Shown here: positions 6,171-13,657 of the stretch, piece by piece
Layout of the letters: every line of letters begins with the position of its first letter
Position numbering within the stretch: the first letter of the stretch is position 1
Assembly (NCBI GenBank): GCA_001940725.1
Contig: MDVR01000010.1
Coordinates: 9,958-28,403, forward strand
Reading direction: 5' to 3'
Length of the DNA: 18,446 nt
Source of the DNA: Candidatus Heimdallarchaeota archaeon LC_2
GTDB lineage: Archaea > Asgardarchaeota > Heimdallarchaeia > Heimdallarchaeales > Kariarchaeaceae
Translations under genes and position numbers: made by a program
The notes under the pieces: model-generated
What the model saw: only the letters and a program-made list of their open reading frames with translations
The model's database searches: none
What the model was told of the DNA's origin: nothing

Positions 6171-7321
6171 TAGTTGATGAAAACCATGTATATTTAACCA
6201 CTCGAAAAGGTGAATTGTGGGGGAAATATAATAAGGATCCTTATAACTACCTTTCAATCTTTAACAAAGATATTCAAAATTTCACCCTCATAAATGAATT
6301 CAGAGTGTCAGGAGAACCAATTGAAACAATAATAAAAATTCATAATTATTTATATGTTGGAAGCAGATATAATTTGAGTATCATTGATGTAAGTGATATT
6401 AACAATATTCAACTTGTAGATAATTTGGAAGTTGATATAAATGATGAAACACAGCCGGTTCTAACTTGCGGAATTAAGTCTGATTTGTCAGTCCTATATA
6501 TTATTCGACACGAAAGGGCTACTCCTACAGGACCATCAACATTGCACACATATCTTAGTGCGATTGATATTTCCGATAAATCCTCAATTTCCATATTAAG
6601 TAGCTTTGAGATTTTCGAATTGCCGTTCAATTGTAGGTTATATGATAACAAAATAATCACAGGAGGAATAATTTTATCTAAAATATACAATGTTTCCGAT
6701 ATTGAAAATATACAAGAAACGGCACAATTTCCAGAATTAAAATGGGTTTATGGACTCGAAATTAAAGGATCCTATGCATTTATTGCTCACAATCCTAATA
6801 TAACAATAATTGACTTGAAAACCGATCGAAATGTTACAAAATATGCAGGTGATGGGAATTGGAGGTTTAATAATTTAATTTTACAAAACCTTGGTACTAC
6901 AACAGAACCACTAGTTTATCCAATTGTCGCAGGAGGAAGTAAATTGCATATATTCAATACAACTAATTTTGAATTCGAATGTGAGGTGCCTACAGTTTTT
7001 ATTGATCATACTATCACAGATACTATAACTGAAACGACTACTGAAACTCAAACGACTATCGATTATGCGACAATTACTGAAAGTACTATTACAACACAAA
7101 CAATTGTCGAGTATGAAACAACTACTAAAAATATCCCAATTACAACAACCCAAACAGATGTTTTAACTACAACAAAGGAAGGGACAAAAACAATTACAGC
7201 TTCAGATAATAATTCAGCAGCTTCCACAACTTCAGATTCTATTTTCGAATTTAATCCAGTGATGTTTATTGGCATTTTAGTTTTAATTATAAACGTGAAC
7301 TCTTACAAAAAGAAGCGATAA
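6167..7321 (+). CDS. Secreted propeller protein, C-terminal part: LVIVD-type repeats, Thr-rich stalk, anchor
   Basis: The 384-residue frame continues the preceding gene in a shifted frame, overlapping its stop by 4 nt from a GTG. Residues 1-275 show repeated strand-turn-strand units of LVIVD type (for example YNLSIIDVSDINNIQLVDNLEV, LSAIDISDKSSISILSSF, AFIAHNPNITIIDL). A Thr-rich stalk spans about 280-350 and a hydrophobic anchor about 358-378, ending in KKKR. Alone it lacks a signal peptide, which argues that it belongs with the upstream frame. Either the gene is broken, or the AAAA at 6162-6165 carries a sequencing error, or the two are translated by coupling or frameshifting. Confidence 0.65.
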   Translation: MIVDENHVYLTTRKGELWGKYNKDPYNYLSIFNKDIQNFTLINEFRVSGEPIETIIKIHNYLYVGSRYNLSIIDVSDINNIQLVDNLEVDINDETQPVLTCGIKSDLSVLYIIRHERATPTGPSTLHTYLSAIDISDKSSISILSSFEIFELPFNCRLYDNKIITGGIILSKIYNVSDIENIQETAQFPELKWVYGLEIKGSYAFIAHNPNITIIDLKTDRNVTKYAGDGNWRFNNLILQNLGTTTEPLVYPIVAGGSKLHIFNTTNFEFECEVPTVFIDHTITDTITETTTETQTTIDYATITESTITTQTIVEYETTTKNIPITTTQTDVLTTTKEGTKTITASDNNSAASTTSDSIFEFNPVMFIGILVLIINVNSYKKKR

Positions 7322-7518
7322 TAATAATTGTTTTTGATCATCGATGACACCAGGACGGAAATCTCTTCTACTTCAAAAGGCTAAGAATTCAAGATATCTT
7401 TTCGATAAAATATTGTAACCATCAAAATCAAAACATTTTTGATTAATCAATCCAGATATCCCTCAAAATCCTCAAAAACAGTTTGTTAGCTATTTTTCAC
7501 TTGTTTTCTAGATTGTTT
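7322..7518 (+). other. Intergenic spacer
   Basis: No gene or recognisable structure seen between the propeller gene and repeat copy D. Confidence 0.4.
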
Positions 7519-7700
7519 CATTATGACATCCTGAATACTCCCCTGGAGCTTGCACACACCGCCCGTCGCTTGAGGCAAGAAGGGTATTGATGGGGGCTGT
7601 GATCACTTTCGAGAGGTCGCAGACGAGTCTGTGCTTTTTGAGTAGCAAGAAGTCGTAACAAGATGCTTTGTGGGAGAGAAGGTACGGCAGATCACCTCCT
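7519..7700 (+). pseudogene. 16S rRNA 3'-end fragment, copy D (longest)
   Basis: It starts upstream of the universal block with CATTATGACATCCTGAATAC, equivalent to the region just before GTGAATACGTCCC in archaeal 16S. It includes TTGCACACACCGCCCGTCGC, helix 44, GTAACAAGATG and AGATCACCTCCT. Helix 45 has decayed. Confidence 0.8.
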
Positions 7701-7930
7701 GAATTTGGACCCGCGTAGCAATATGAGGGACCTTCTTTTCCTTTTAGTTTAATTTTAGTGTTAATTAAAACCCGAGGTTGATTTACTTGATAACGAGTGT
7801 GCGAAGAAAAATGTCTGTAAAAGACAGCCATCTCAATATGGTAAGCCAGAAAATATTTTTGGAAAATAAAATAGTATGTGATACTTACACACTAGAAATC
7901 TTGCTTGGTAGTTGAACGTGAACTTTTTTT
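7701..7930 (+). ncRNA. Structured 16S-trailer repeat, copy D
   Basis: The inner hairpin reads TGTCT-GTAAA-AGACA (7812-7826), a C-G to U-A double change relative to copies A, B, C and G that keeps pairing. The closing stem AGTGTG (7796-7801) pairs with CACACT (7888-7893). The AATATT hairpin is deleted. One G-A mismatch interrupts the first hairpin. Confidence 0.55.
7924..7930 (+). terminator. Oligo-T terminator of trailer copy D
   Basis: TTTTTTT follows the trailer stem. Past it, ACGTTAACTATG (about 7951-7962) is shared with the sequence after copy E. Confidence 0.4.
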
Positions 7931-8028
7931 CAAATTAAATTTGTTCAAGACGTTAACTATGGTTTTCAAATTTTTACTGAACTAAGTTTATTTCTAATTT
8001 ATCAATCTGTCTATTTAATTTTCTCGGA

Positions 8029-8063
8029 CTTTGATTCCCAAAGTTGTTTGCTCATTTATATAT
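8029..8063 (+). promoter_or_regulatory. Inverted-repeat operator plus TATA box, site 2
   Basis: CTTTG-ATTCC-CAAAG lies at 8029-8043, then 11 nt, then TTTATATAT at 8055-8063. The gene's ATG (8085) is 30 bp from the TATA start, so the mRNA should be leaderless. Confidence 0.6.
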
Positions 8064-8084
8064 CAAGTCTAATAAAGTTTACAC

Positions 8085-8510
8085 ATGAATAATGTTAAAT
8101 TTGTTCTTAGAGAGACTAATCGAGGATCAACTAAATTATTTACTTTTGTTATATTTATGAATTTGCTTTTAGTATTACTTATGGCAATTTTGGGGTTGAT
8201 ACTTTTAGGTACTTGGTTTGCATTTTTCGGTTTAATCTTATTAGTATGTGCATTAATAAAAGGATTACTCACGATTGGATTGATACGTTTTGATGAAGGG
8301 TCACAAGTAGTTGATGCGATTCTATCCCTCGTACTTTATGTTCTTGTAGTGATGATTAATTTAGCTTCAACAAATTCTTCTTATCTCACAATGTTTTGGT
8401 TTAGCTTTCTTTTTATGCAATTTTGTATTCTTATATTTCACCCAGCCACTGTTAGACTATTTCATAAAGAACATCTCGGAATTAATTCGATTTCAGATCT
8501 TACAATATGA
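8085..8510 (+). CDS. Small four-helix membrane protein
   Basis: The 141 residues contain about four hydrophobic helices (roughly 18-42, 44-65, 80-96 and 100-118), with a short polar N-terminus and a polar C-terminus. I do not recognise the family. It is the first gene after the inverted-repeat promoter, and its stop codon directly abuts the hydrolase start (TGA|GTG), so the two are one transcription unit. The start at ATG 8085 agrees with the predicted leaderless transcript. Confidence 0.75.
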   Translation: MNNVKFVLRETNRGSTKLFTFVIFMNLLLVLLMAILGLILLGTWFAFFGLILLVCALIKGLLTIGLIRFDEGSQVVDAILSLVLYVLVVMINLASTNSSYLTMFWFSFLFMQFCILIFHPATVRLFHKEHLGINSISDLTI

Positions 8511-9859
8511 GTGCTGAAAAATATGTTTTTCGTGAAATATCTAATTTATATTTCCCATATCCTGATTCAACCCTTTATTAATTTATACGAAACTATTTTC
8601 TGGAAAAGAATTAAAACTGATGTTGATAAGGAAAAAGATAAATTTATTCTTACTCCTGAAGTTGAGCCAAAAGAAAAACTGGGTTTGTTTCTTATTCACG
8701 GAATTGGTTCACATCCTCATGTGTTCATCAATTATATTCAGAATGTAATTAATGCAGGTTTTTATGTGTACGGGGCGTTACTCCCAGGTCATTTTACTTC
8801 TCCAGCTCATCTAGCAAGAGTTAGAAGAGATGCTTGGATTGATTCTATCCTAGATCAATATGATGTCTTTTCCAAACAGGTTGACAAAGTAGTAATTATA
8901 GGTCATTCTTTAGGTGCAATCATTGCTTTAGACCTTGCTACTAAAAGGAAAAATTATGGTTTAATTGTAATTGCTGCACCTATTATTCCAAAGGCATTTT
9001 TATTGAGGGTCGCTAAACCGATAATATTTCTCTTAATTTACACCTTCAAGTATTATGTTTTTTCACCAAAGAAAATACAACACTTGTTGATAAGGAAAAA
9101 GATAAATTTATTCTTACTCCTGAAGTTGAGCCAAAAGAAAAACTGGGTTTGTTTCTTATTCACGGAATTGGTTCACATCCTCATGTGTTCATCAATTATA
9201 TTCAGAATGTAATTAATGCAGGTTTTTATGTGTACGGGGCGTTACTCCCAGGTCATTTTACTTCTCCAGCTCATCTAGCAAGAGTTAGAAGAGATGCTTG
9301 GATTGATTCTATCCTAGATCAATATGATGTCTTTTCCAAACAGGTTGACAAAGTAGTAATTATAGGTCATTCTTTAGGTGCAATCATTGCTTTAGACCTT
9401 GCTACTAAAAGGAAAAATTATGGTTTAATTGTAATTGCTGCACCTATTATTCCAAAGGCATTTTTATTGAGGGTCGCTAAACCGATAATATTTCTCTTAA
9501 TTTACACCTTCAAGTATTATGTTTTTTCACCAAAGAAAATACAACACTATGAGGACTTAGGGGTGGAGGTTTATCACAAACACCCGTTTCGGACATTTGA
9601 CGAGATGTTTAAAATGGCAAAAGAGATAGAACCGAATCTTGGTAAGATTTCAAGTCCAACACTTCTAATTATAGGTGATAAAGATGAACTCGTTAGTAAA
9701 AGAACTCACGATTTGCTAAGAGGCAAACTCAAATCTGAGTTAATTTATGAATGGGTTGCCCCCCATGCAACTCACGCAATTGTTGATACGTCAGAAATAA
9801 AGCAATTTAATGATCATCTACTTGATTTTATTATGAATCAATGTATGGGTCAGAACTAA
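8511..9859 (+). pseudogene. Alpha/beta hydrolase gene interrupted by an exact tandem duplication
   Basis: Removing one copy of a 464-bp direct repeat restores a 294-residue hydrolase. It has an N-terminal hydrophobic segment (about 6-24), the oxyanion-side HGIGSHP (63-69), the nucleophile elbow GHSLG (131-135, Ser133), the acid region GDKDELV (probably Asp237) and a terminal HATHAI (probably His267). This order is typical of monoacylglycerol-lipase/carboxylesterase-like enzymes. As written, the first frame (8511-9212) loses the Asp/His part, and the second (9149-9859) lacks the N-terminal membrane segment and has only a TTG start. GTG 8511 abuts the upstream stop; ATG 8523 is an alternative. 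An ester or acyl substrate is inferred; its identity is unknown. Confidence 0.8.
8621..9548 (+). repeat. Exact 464-bp tandem duplication inside the hydrolase gene
   Basis: 8621-9084 and 9085-9548 read the same base for base as far as I can compare. 464 is not a multiple of 3, so the frame breaks. No microhomology is seen at the junction. It may be an assembly artefact or a very recent duplication. Confidence 0.85.
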
Positions 9860-9985
9860 CATTGTAGTTTACAGACAATCACAATATCTACCAATAAAAT
9901 GAATATTCAAACCTAATCTTTTATCGATTGACTGACCATGAACGTATTTGCTTCTCATTTTTTTTGAGAAAAACAATATCAAACT

Positions 9986-10020
9986 CTTTGATTTCCAAAG
10001 TCCAATTAGTCTTTATAAAT
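9986..10020 (+). promoter_or_regulatory. Inverted-repeat operator plus TATA box, site 3
   Basis: CTTTG-ATTTC-CAAAG lies at 9986-10000, then 11 nt, then TTTATAAAT at 10012-10020. ATG 10043 is 31 bp from the TATA start. Confidence 0.6.
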
Positions 10021-10042
10021 TAAGACTGGAATCTTATTGAAT

Positions 10043-10183
10043 ATGAAAAAGATTAATTCTGACGTTGTTGATAATAATACTATTCTCAGTGGGTTTGTTA
10101 TGAAGGCTTGCTATATGATTTGGATAATGAATTTAGCTACTCATAGCCGATTGATCGAGGGGGGGTTTAAGTTCTATGACTGA
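10043..10183 (+). CDS. Leaderless 46-aa ORF overlapping the first SDR gene
   Basis: ATG 10043 is at the expected transcription start. The frame encodes 46 residues with a mildly hydrophobic, Met-rich middle (around FVMKACYMIWIMNLA) and ends at TGA 10181-10183, overlapping ATG 10176 of the SDR gene by 8 nt. I do not recognise it. It could be a small membrane peptide or a leader that couples translation; the overlap and promoter geometry are the main support. Confidence 0.45.
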   Translation: MKKINSDVVDNNTILSGFVMKACYMIWIMNLATHSRLIEGGFKFYD

Positions 10184-11201
10184 GATTTTGGGAAAAGTGC
10201 TGGTCACAGGAGGTTTCGGCTTTCTTGGACAACATTTAATGCATTTATTATTAGAAGAAAATAAGACAAAACAACTTGATCGTGATATAATTGTTCTGGA
10301 TCTTAATGAAAATAAGTCTATGTATCAATATGATTTTGAATCTATAGAAGTGAAATTAATAACCGATGTTGATATTTCCTCGCCAGGTGATATTGACCAC
10401 TTTTTCAAAGATGTTGAAACAGTTTTTCATTTGGCAGCATTGATACGCTATGGAAGAAGAAATCGGGATATGCTTGATCGAATAAATATATTAGGAACAC
10501 AAGAGGTGATCCAGGCTTGTAGAAAAAACAAGGTCAAAAATTTGATCCACATTGGATCAATTGCAGTAGTGGGTTATGATAAGAAAGGAATTACGCTTGG
10601 TACTGAAGAATCAAAAATCAATTGGGAAAAAGATTCATCATCCTACTATGGTTATTCTAAGAAAAAATCAGTAGATCTAGTATTACAGTGTGCTGTTGAT
10701 GATTTAAGAGTTGTCGTAGCACATCCTGGAATAATGTTGGGCCCTGGGGATCTGAAAAGCCTCCCCCTGTATCAAATTGGTAAATATAGAATTTCTGCAG
10801 CTCCTGGTGGAGGAACTAATTTTATAGATGTTCGGGATGTTGCCCGTGGATTGATTAGTCTACAATATCTTGGAGAACCCGGATCAGAATATCTCTTGAC
10901 ATCACACAATAGAACACACAAAGAACTATTCAAATTAATTGCCAAGCACTTTGGTAAAAAATCCTATGTAGCTCAGATCCATTCCTTTGTTGGAATAATT
11001 ATCTCACCAATTGTAGGTTTATTGGAGTTTGTCATGCCAAAATCGTCAATGTTAAGTAAAGAAGGAACTGTTAAAGCATTTCACAAACGATTCTTTTCAA
11101 ATGAAAAAGCCAAGAAAGAGTTGGGATGGAGACCTGAATATTCATTAGAGCAAACAATTGAGGAAGCTGTAGTATGGTTAGAGTCTGAAGGTAAATTGTA
11201 A
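10176..11201 (+). CDS. Extended SDR, NAD(P)-dependent epimerase/dehydratase (3-beta-HSD-like)
   Basis: The 341-residue enzyme has the Rossmann motif TGGFGFLG (11-18), the strand-4 HLAA (85-88), Ser128 in IHIGSIAVVG, and the catalytic pair Tyr158-x3-Lys162 (YGYSK). These are the marks of extended short-chain dehydrogenases such as NAD-dependent epimerase/dehydratases and 3-beta-hydroxysteroid-dehydrogenase-like reductases. A hydrophobic stretch at about 268-288 (VGIIISPIVGLLEFVMP) could touch a membrane. A G-rich GAGGGGGGG (10157-10165) precedes ATG 10176. Its stop overlaps the start of the next SDR gene by one base, so they are co-translated. The substrate cannot be read from sequence; the neighbouring lipase-like gene hints at a lipid or isoprenoid. 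Confidence 0.85.
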   Translation: MTEILGKVLVTGGFGFLGQHLMHLLLEENKTKQLDRDIIVLDLNENKSMYQYDFESIEVKLITDVDISSPGDIDHFFKDVETVFHLAALIRYGRRNRDMLDRINILGTQEVIQACRKNKVKNLIHIGSIAVVGYDKKGITLGTEESKINWEKDSSSYYGYSKKKSVDLVLQCAVDDLRVVVAHPGIMLGPGDLKSLPLYQIGKYRISAAPGGGTNFIDVRDVARGLISLQYLGEPGSEYLLTSHNRTHKELFKLIAKHFGKKSYVAQIHSFVGIIISPIVGLLEFVMPKSSMLSKEGTVKAFHKRFFSNEKAKKELGWRPEYSLEQTIEEAVVWLESEGKL

Positions 11202-12193
11202 TGGTGAAAGTATTAATAACAGGTGCGACAGGATTTTTGGGCGGTGCGCTAGTTGCTAGATTATTAAATGATGGAATAGAAGTAGCAGCACTTGTTAGAA
11301 ACCCTGAAAAAATTGAAAATCACGGAATTGCTGTATACCAAATAGATCTAGAAAATTTAGTAGAATTGAAAGAGATCATTATTCAAAATAAATTAATCGA
11401 TTCTAATACTACTGTAATTCATTGTGCTGCAGTTCTTGGAGCTGCACAAGCTTCAAAAAAAACATACATAAAAATTAATGTCGAAGCAAGTTTCGCCCTT
11501 TTTGAAATATCTAATCAACTTAAAGCAAACAAATTTGTCTTCATAAGCTCAATGAGTGCTGCAGGGCCAATTGGCAGTTTAGAAGACCCAATCACAGAGG
11601 ATATGATTGGTAAACCACGGTCCTATTATGGATGGAGTAAATATGAAGCTGAACAAAATATGATAAATTATTTAGAAAGGACAATTCCATTGATAGTAGT
11701 TCGACCACCTGTTATTTTTGGACCGGGTATGAACCCAAAATCTGGAGCAGCATTGCTATTTAACGGTTGTAAAAGAAGGATTTTCGGAATTATTGGTGGA
11801 GGAAATAATTATATTAATTTAGTGTACATTGATAATCTAGTTAACGGTATAATTGTCTGTGCAGATAGTGTGACTGTAGGATATGAAATTTTCTTTATAT
11901 CAGACAATGTACCATATCGTGTAATGGAGATTATTGATCGGATTAAGGAGGAATTAAAAACCAATACAATGATTATTAAATTCCCATATTTGCTCCTTTT
12001 ACCATTCGCATGGTTAACTGAGAAATTCGGTAAATTGATTAGAAGAGATATAGGGTTTAATGTCGAACTTGTCAAAGGCATGGCAACCTATGCTTTCTTA
12101 TTTTCGATTTACAAAGCTAAAAAGGCAGGGTATAATCCTAATATATCCTTAGATGAGGGAATCAAAAAGACTGTTAATTATCTTTCAAGATAA
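11201..12193 (+). CDS. Extended SDR, NAD(P)-dependent epimerase/dehydratase (second copy)
   Basis: The 330-residue enzyme has TGATGFLG (7-14), HCAA (74-77), Ser117 in FVFISSMSAAG, and Tyr143-x3-Lys147 (YGWSK), a complete extended-SDR active site. The region VRPPVIFGPG fits the substrate-side loop of this family. ATG 11201 overlaps the upstream TAA in TAATG. It is related to the preceding SDR but well diverged, so the pair probably performs different steps of one pathway, or forms a heteromer. The gene ends about 75 bp before 16S copy E, whose trailer terminator would end the operon. Confidence 0.85.
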   Translation: MVKVLITGATGFLGGALVARLLNDGIEVAALVRNPEKIENHGIAVYQIDLENLVELKEIIIQNKLIDSNTTVIHCAAVLGAAQASKKTYIKINVEASFALFEISNQLKANKFVFISSMSAAGPIGSLEDPITEDMIGKPRSYYGWSKYEAEQNMINYLERTIPLIVVRPPVIFGPGMNPKSGAALLFNGCKRRIFGIIGGGNNYINLVYIDNLVNGIIVCADSVTVGYEIFFISDNVPYRVMEIIDRIKEELKTNTMIIKFPYLLLLPFAWLTEKFGKLIRRDIGFNVELVKGMATYAFLFSIYKAKKAGYNPNISLDEGIKKTVNYLSR

Positions 12194-12267
12194 TAACTTG
12201 ATAAGGTTTGAAGTTTTAATCCAACAATCGCTGATTTGATTGTCAGTCCGAAAACCGCTGAACTCAG

Positions 12268-12420
12268 CTTACACAAAACGCCCGGCGCTTGAGGTGAGAA
12301 GGGTATTGATGAGGCTGTGATCACTTTCGAGAGGTCGCAGACGAGTCTGTGCTTTTTGAGTAGCAAGAAGTCGTAACAAGGTGCCTTGTGAGAAAAGAAG
12401 GTGCGGGCGGATCACCTCCT
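12268..12420 (+). pseudogene. 16S rRNA 3'-end fragment, copy E
   Basis: It starts at CTTACACAAAACGCCCGGCG, a mutated form of the universal block, and continues through helix 44, GTAACAAGGTG and GGATCACCTCCT. The 5' arm of helix 45 no longer matches the 3' arm. Confidence 0.8.
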
Positions 12421-12679
12421 AAGTTTGGACCCCCGCAGCAATGTGGGGGACCATCTTTTCCTTTTAGTTTAATACTGTTTAACACAGTTTAACCCGAGGT
12501 TGATTTACTTGCTAACGAGTGTGCGAAAATATAAAAAAATATTAAATGTTCGTAAAGGACAGCCATCCAACATGGTACTACAGGACCTATTTTTATGAAA
12601 ATGAGAATATAATTTGTATAAATTACGCACTAGAAATTTTGATAGTAGTTGATTTTGTTTTAATTTTTTAATTTTTTTC
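12421..12679 (+). ncRNA. Structured 16S-trailer repeat, copy E
   Basis: The first hairpin has CCCCCGC/GUGGGGG, a C-G in place of the U-A of copy C. The closing stem AGTGTG (12518-12523) pairs with CGCACT (12626-12631), with U-G replacing U-A. The inner hairpin TGTTC-GTAAA-GGACA keeps pairing through U-G. Confidence 0.55.
12651..12679 (+). terminator. T-rich terminator of trailer copy E
   Basis: Several T tracts end in TTTTTTTC. It lies between the rightward SDR operon and the convergent leftward toxin-antitoxin pair. Confidence 0.45.
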
Positions 12680-12726
12680 TATTCGATTTTTCTTTACGTT
12701 AACTATGATTTTCTAATAACTAGGTT

Positions 12727-13086
12727 TCAATACCTTCGACTGAATTTTTCGGAGGTTTCAGTATTATTTTCTAAAATGATTAAATGATCCTTCTCCAAAT
12801 TTAAGTCAAAATTGTTAATCAATAATGTTATTCGAGGAATCACATTTTCATCAATCCGTTTTTCAACTTTGACGTAAATTATACTTGGGTTATCAAATCT
12901 TCCAATATTTAGAAAATCCTCATCATAGGTTATCAGAATTCTTCCAAGCTCGCAAGTTTTGGCATACACTTCACCATTTCGTAAGGATTCACAATTAAGA
13001 ATTCGTAAATTTGTAACATCATGGCCCATAGAAATCAGAAGTTGCTCTACTTTTCTTGTGACGTTATTATCGAGGAGAAACTTCAA
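12727..13086 (-). CDS. DUF5615 PIN-like toxin
   Basis: The 119-residue product begins MKFLLDNNV, then has GHDVTNL (about 21-27) and the strand GRILITYDEDFLNIG (about 48-62). This is the typical arrangement of DUF5615 (Mut7-C/PIN-like) proteins, with acidic residues at D6 and in the YDEDF motif. The family is usually the toxin, a probable ribonuclease, partnered with DUF433. The start is TTG 13086, preceded by GGAGAT about 9 nt upstream on the minus strand. It overlaps the antitoxin gene by 20 bp, consistent with coupled translation. Toxic activity is inferred from family and context. Confidence 0.8.
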   Translation of the reverse strand: MKFLLDNNVTRKVEQLLISMGHDVTNLRILNCESLRNGEVYAKTCELGRILITYDEDFLNIGRFDNPSIIYVKVEKRIDENVIPRITLLINNFDLNLEKDHLIILENNTETSEKFSRRY

Positions 13087-13315
13087 CTCTTTTTATCTCC
13101 GTTCCCTTTATTTTTAATTTTGCATAATTAATGGCAGCAGAAATATCTTCTCGAGTCAAGACTTCAAAAGCTTCTAAGATATCCTCAAAAGATTTTCCTT
13201 CTTCAAGCCATTCAAGAATTAACCAGATAGCAAACCTTTTTCCTTTTATATGTGGTTGTCCTCCACAAATTTCAGGATGAAATGCTATTTGAGGAGCAAG
13301 GTCTGTTACTTCCAT
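13067..13315 (-). CDS. DUF433 antitoxin
   Basis: The 82-residue product has the DUF433 signature: ICGGQPHIKGKRFAIWLILEWLEEGKSFEDILEAF, then LTREDISAAINYA. This is a small helical DNA-binding fold, VapB-like, that pairs with DUF5615 toxins. It is first in the leftward operon and overlaps the toxin start by 20 bp. ATG 13315 lies about 29 bp from a weak TATA-like TTTTAAAT at 13344-13337, again near-leaderless. Autoregulation would be normal for such a pair but is not visible in the sequence. Confidence 0.8.
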   Translation of the reverse strand: MEVTDLAPQIAFHPEICGGQPHIKGKRFAIWLILEWLEEGKSFEDILEAFEVLTREDISAAINYAKLKIKGTEIKRVEVSPR

Positions 13316-13336
13316 ATCTAAATTATTGTTATTCTC

Positions 13337-13344
13337 ATTTAAAA
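13337..13344 (-). promoter_or_regulatory. Weak TATA-like box of the DUF433/DUF5615 pair
   Basis: TTTTAAAT on the minus strand, 29 bp before ATG 13315. Confidence 0.3.
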
Positions 13345-13467
13345 CAGTTTCAATTAATAATCTTTTGAATTTGTAATTAACCCTAGAATTTGTAGATTTT
13401 TGAATTGTTAGAATTGTGTATAAACAGGATTAAGAAATCAATGATCAGAATACCTAGCGAGGATGAT

Positions 13468-13497
13468 TCATTATGACATCCTGAATACTCCCCTGGG
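13468..13497 (+). pseudogene. 16S rRNA fragment, copy F (30 nt)
   Basis: Identical over 30 nt to the left end of 16S copy D (7518-7547), then broken off and joined directly to a displaced piece of the surface-protein gene. Confidence 0.7.
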
Positions 13498-13499
13498 GT

Positions 13500-13649
13500 G
13501 GATTCTGGTGGTTTACCAATTGGATTATCAACTGTACCAATTGTACTAGCTTTGTTGAATTTCTCTCTACTTTCCATTACAAAAGGAAATATGAGTAACA
13601 AAAATATCAATCAATTAACAAAACTTATCTAAGCCAATATTTGTTTAAT
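13500..13649 (+). pseudogene. Displaced 3' end of a PPC surface-protein gene
   Basis: About 150 bp match 2714-2864 at roughly 90% identity. They cover the C-terminal membrane anchor (GGLPIGLSTVPIVLALL), the stop region and about 50 bp after it. The 5' part of the gene is absent and frame-breaking changes are present near the end, so this is a remnant. The similarity continues past the stop, which shows DNA-level duplication and not convergent coding. Confidence 0.8.
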
Positions 13650-13657
13650 CACTTCTA

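Noticed and set aside
6911..7275. Leftward frames opposite the Thr-rich stalk
   Set aside because: Shadow frames produced by Thr codon repeats on the other strand.
2969..12420. Complete 16S rRNA gene
   Set aside because: Each copy holds at most about the last 180 nt, mostly with a decayed helix 45.
13383..13610. Leftward 75-aa frame
   Set aside because: It reads antisense through 16S copy F and the displaced surface-protein tail; there is no independent coding signal.
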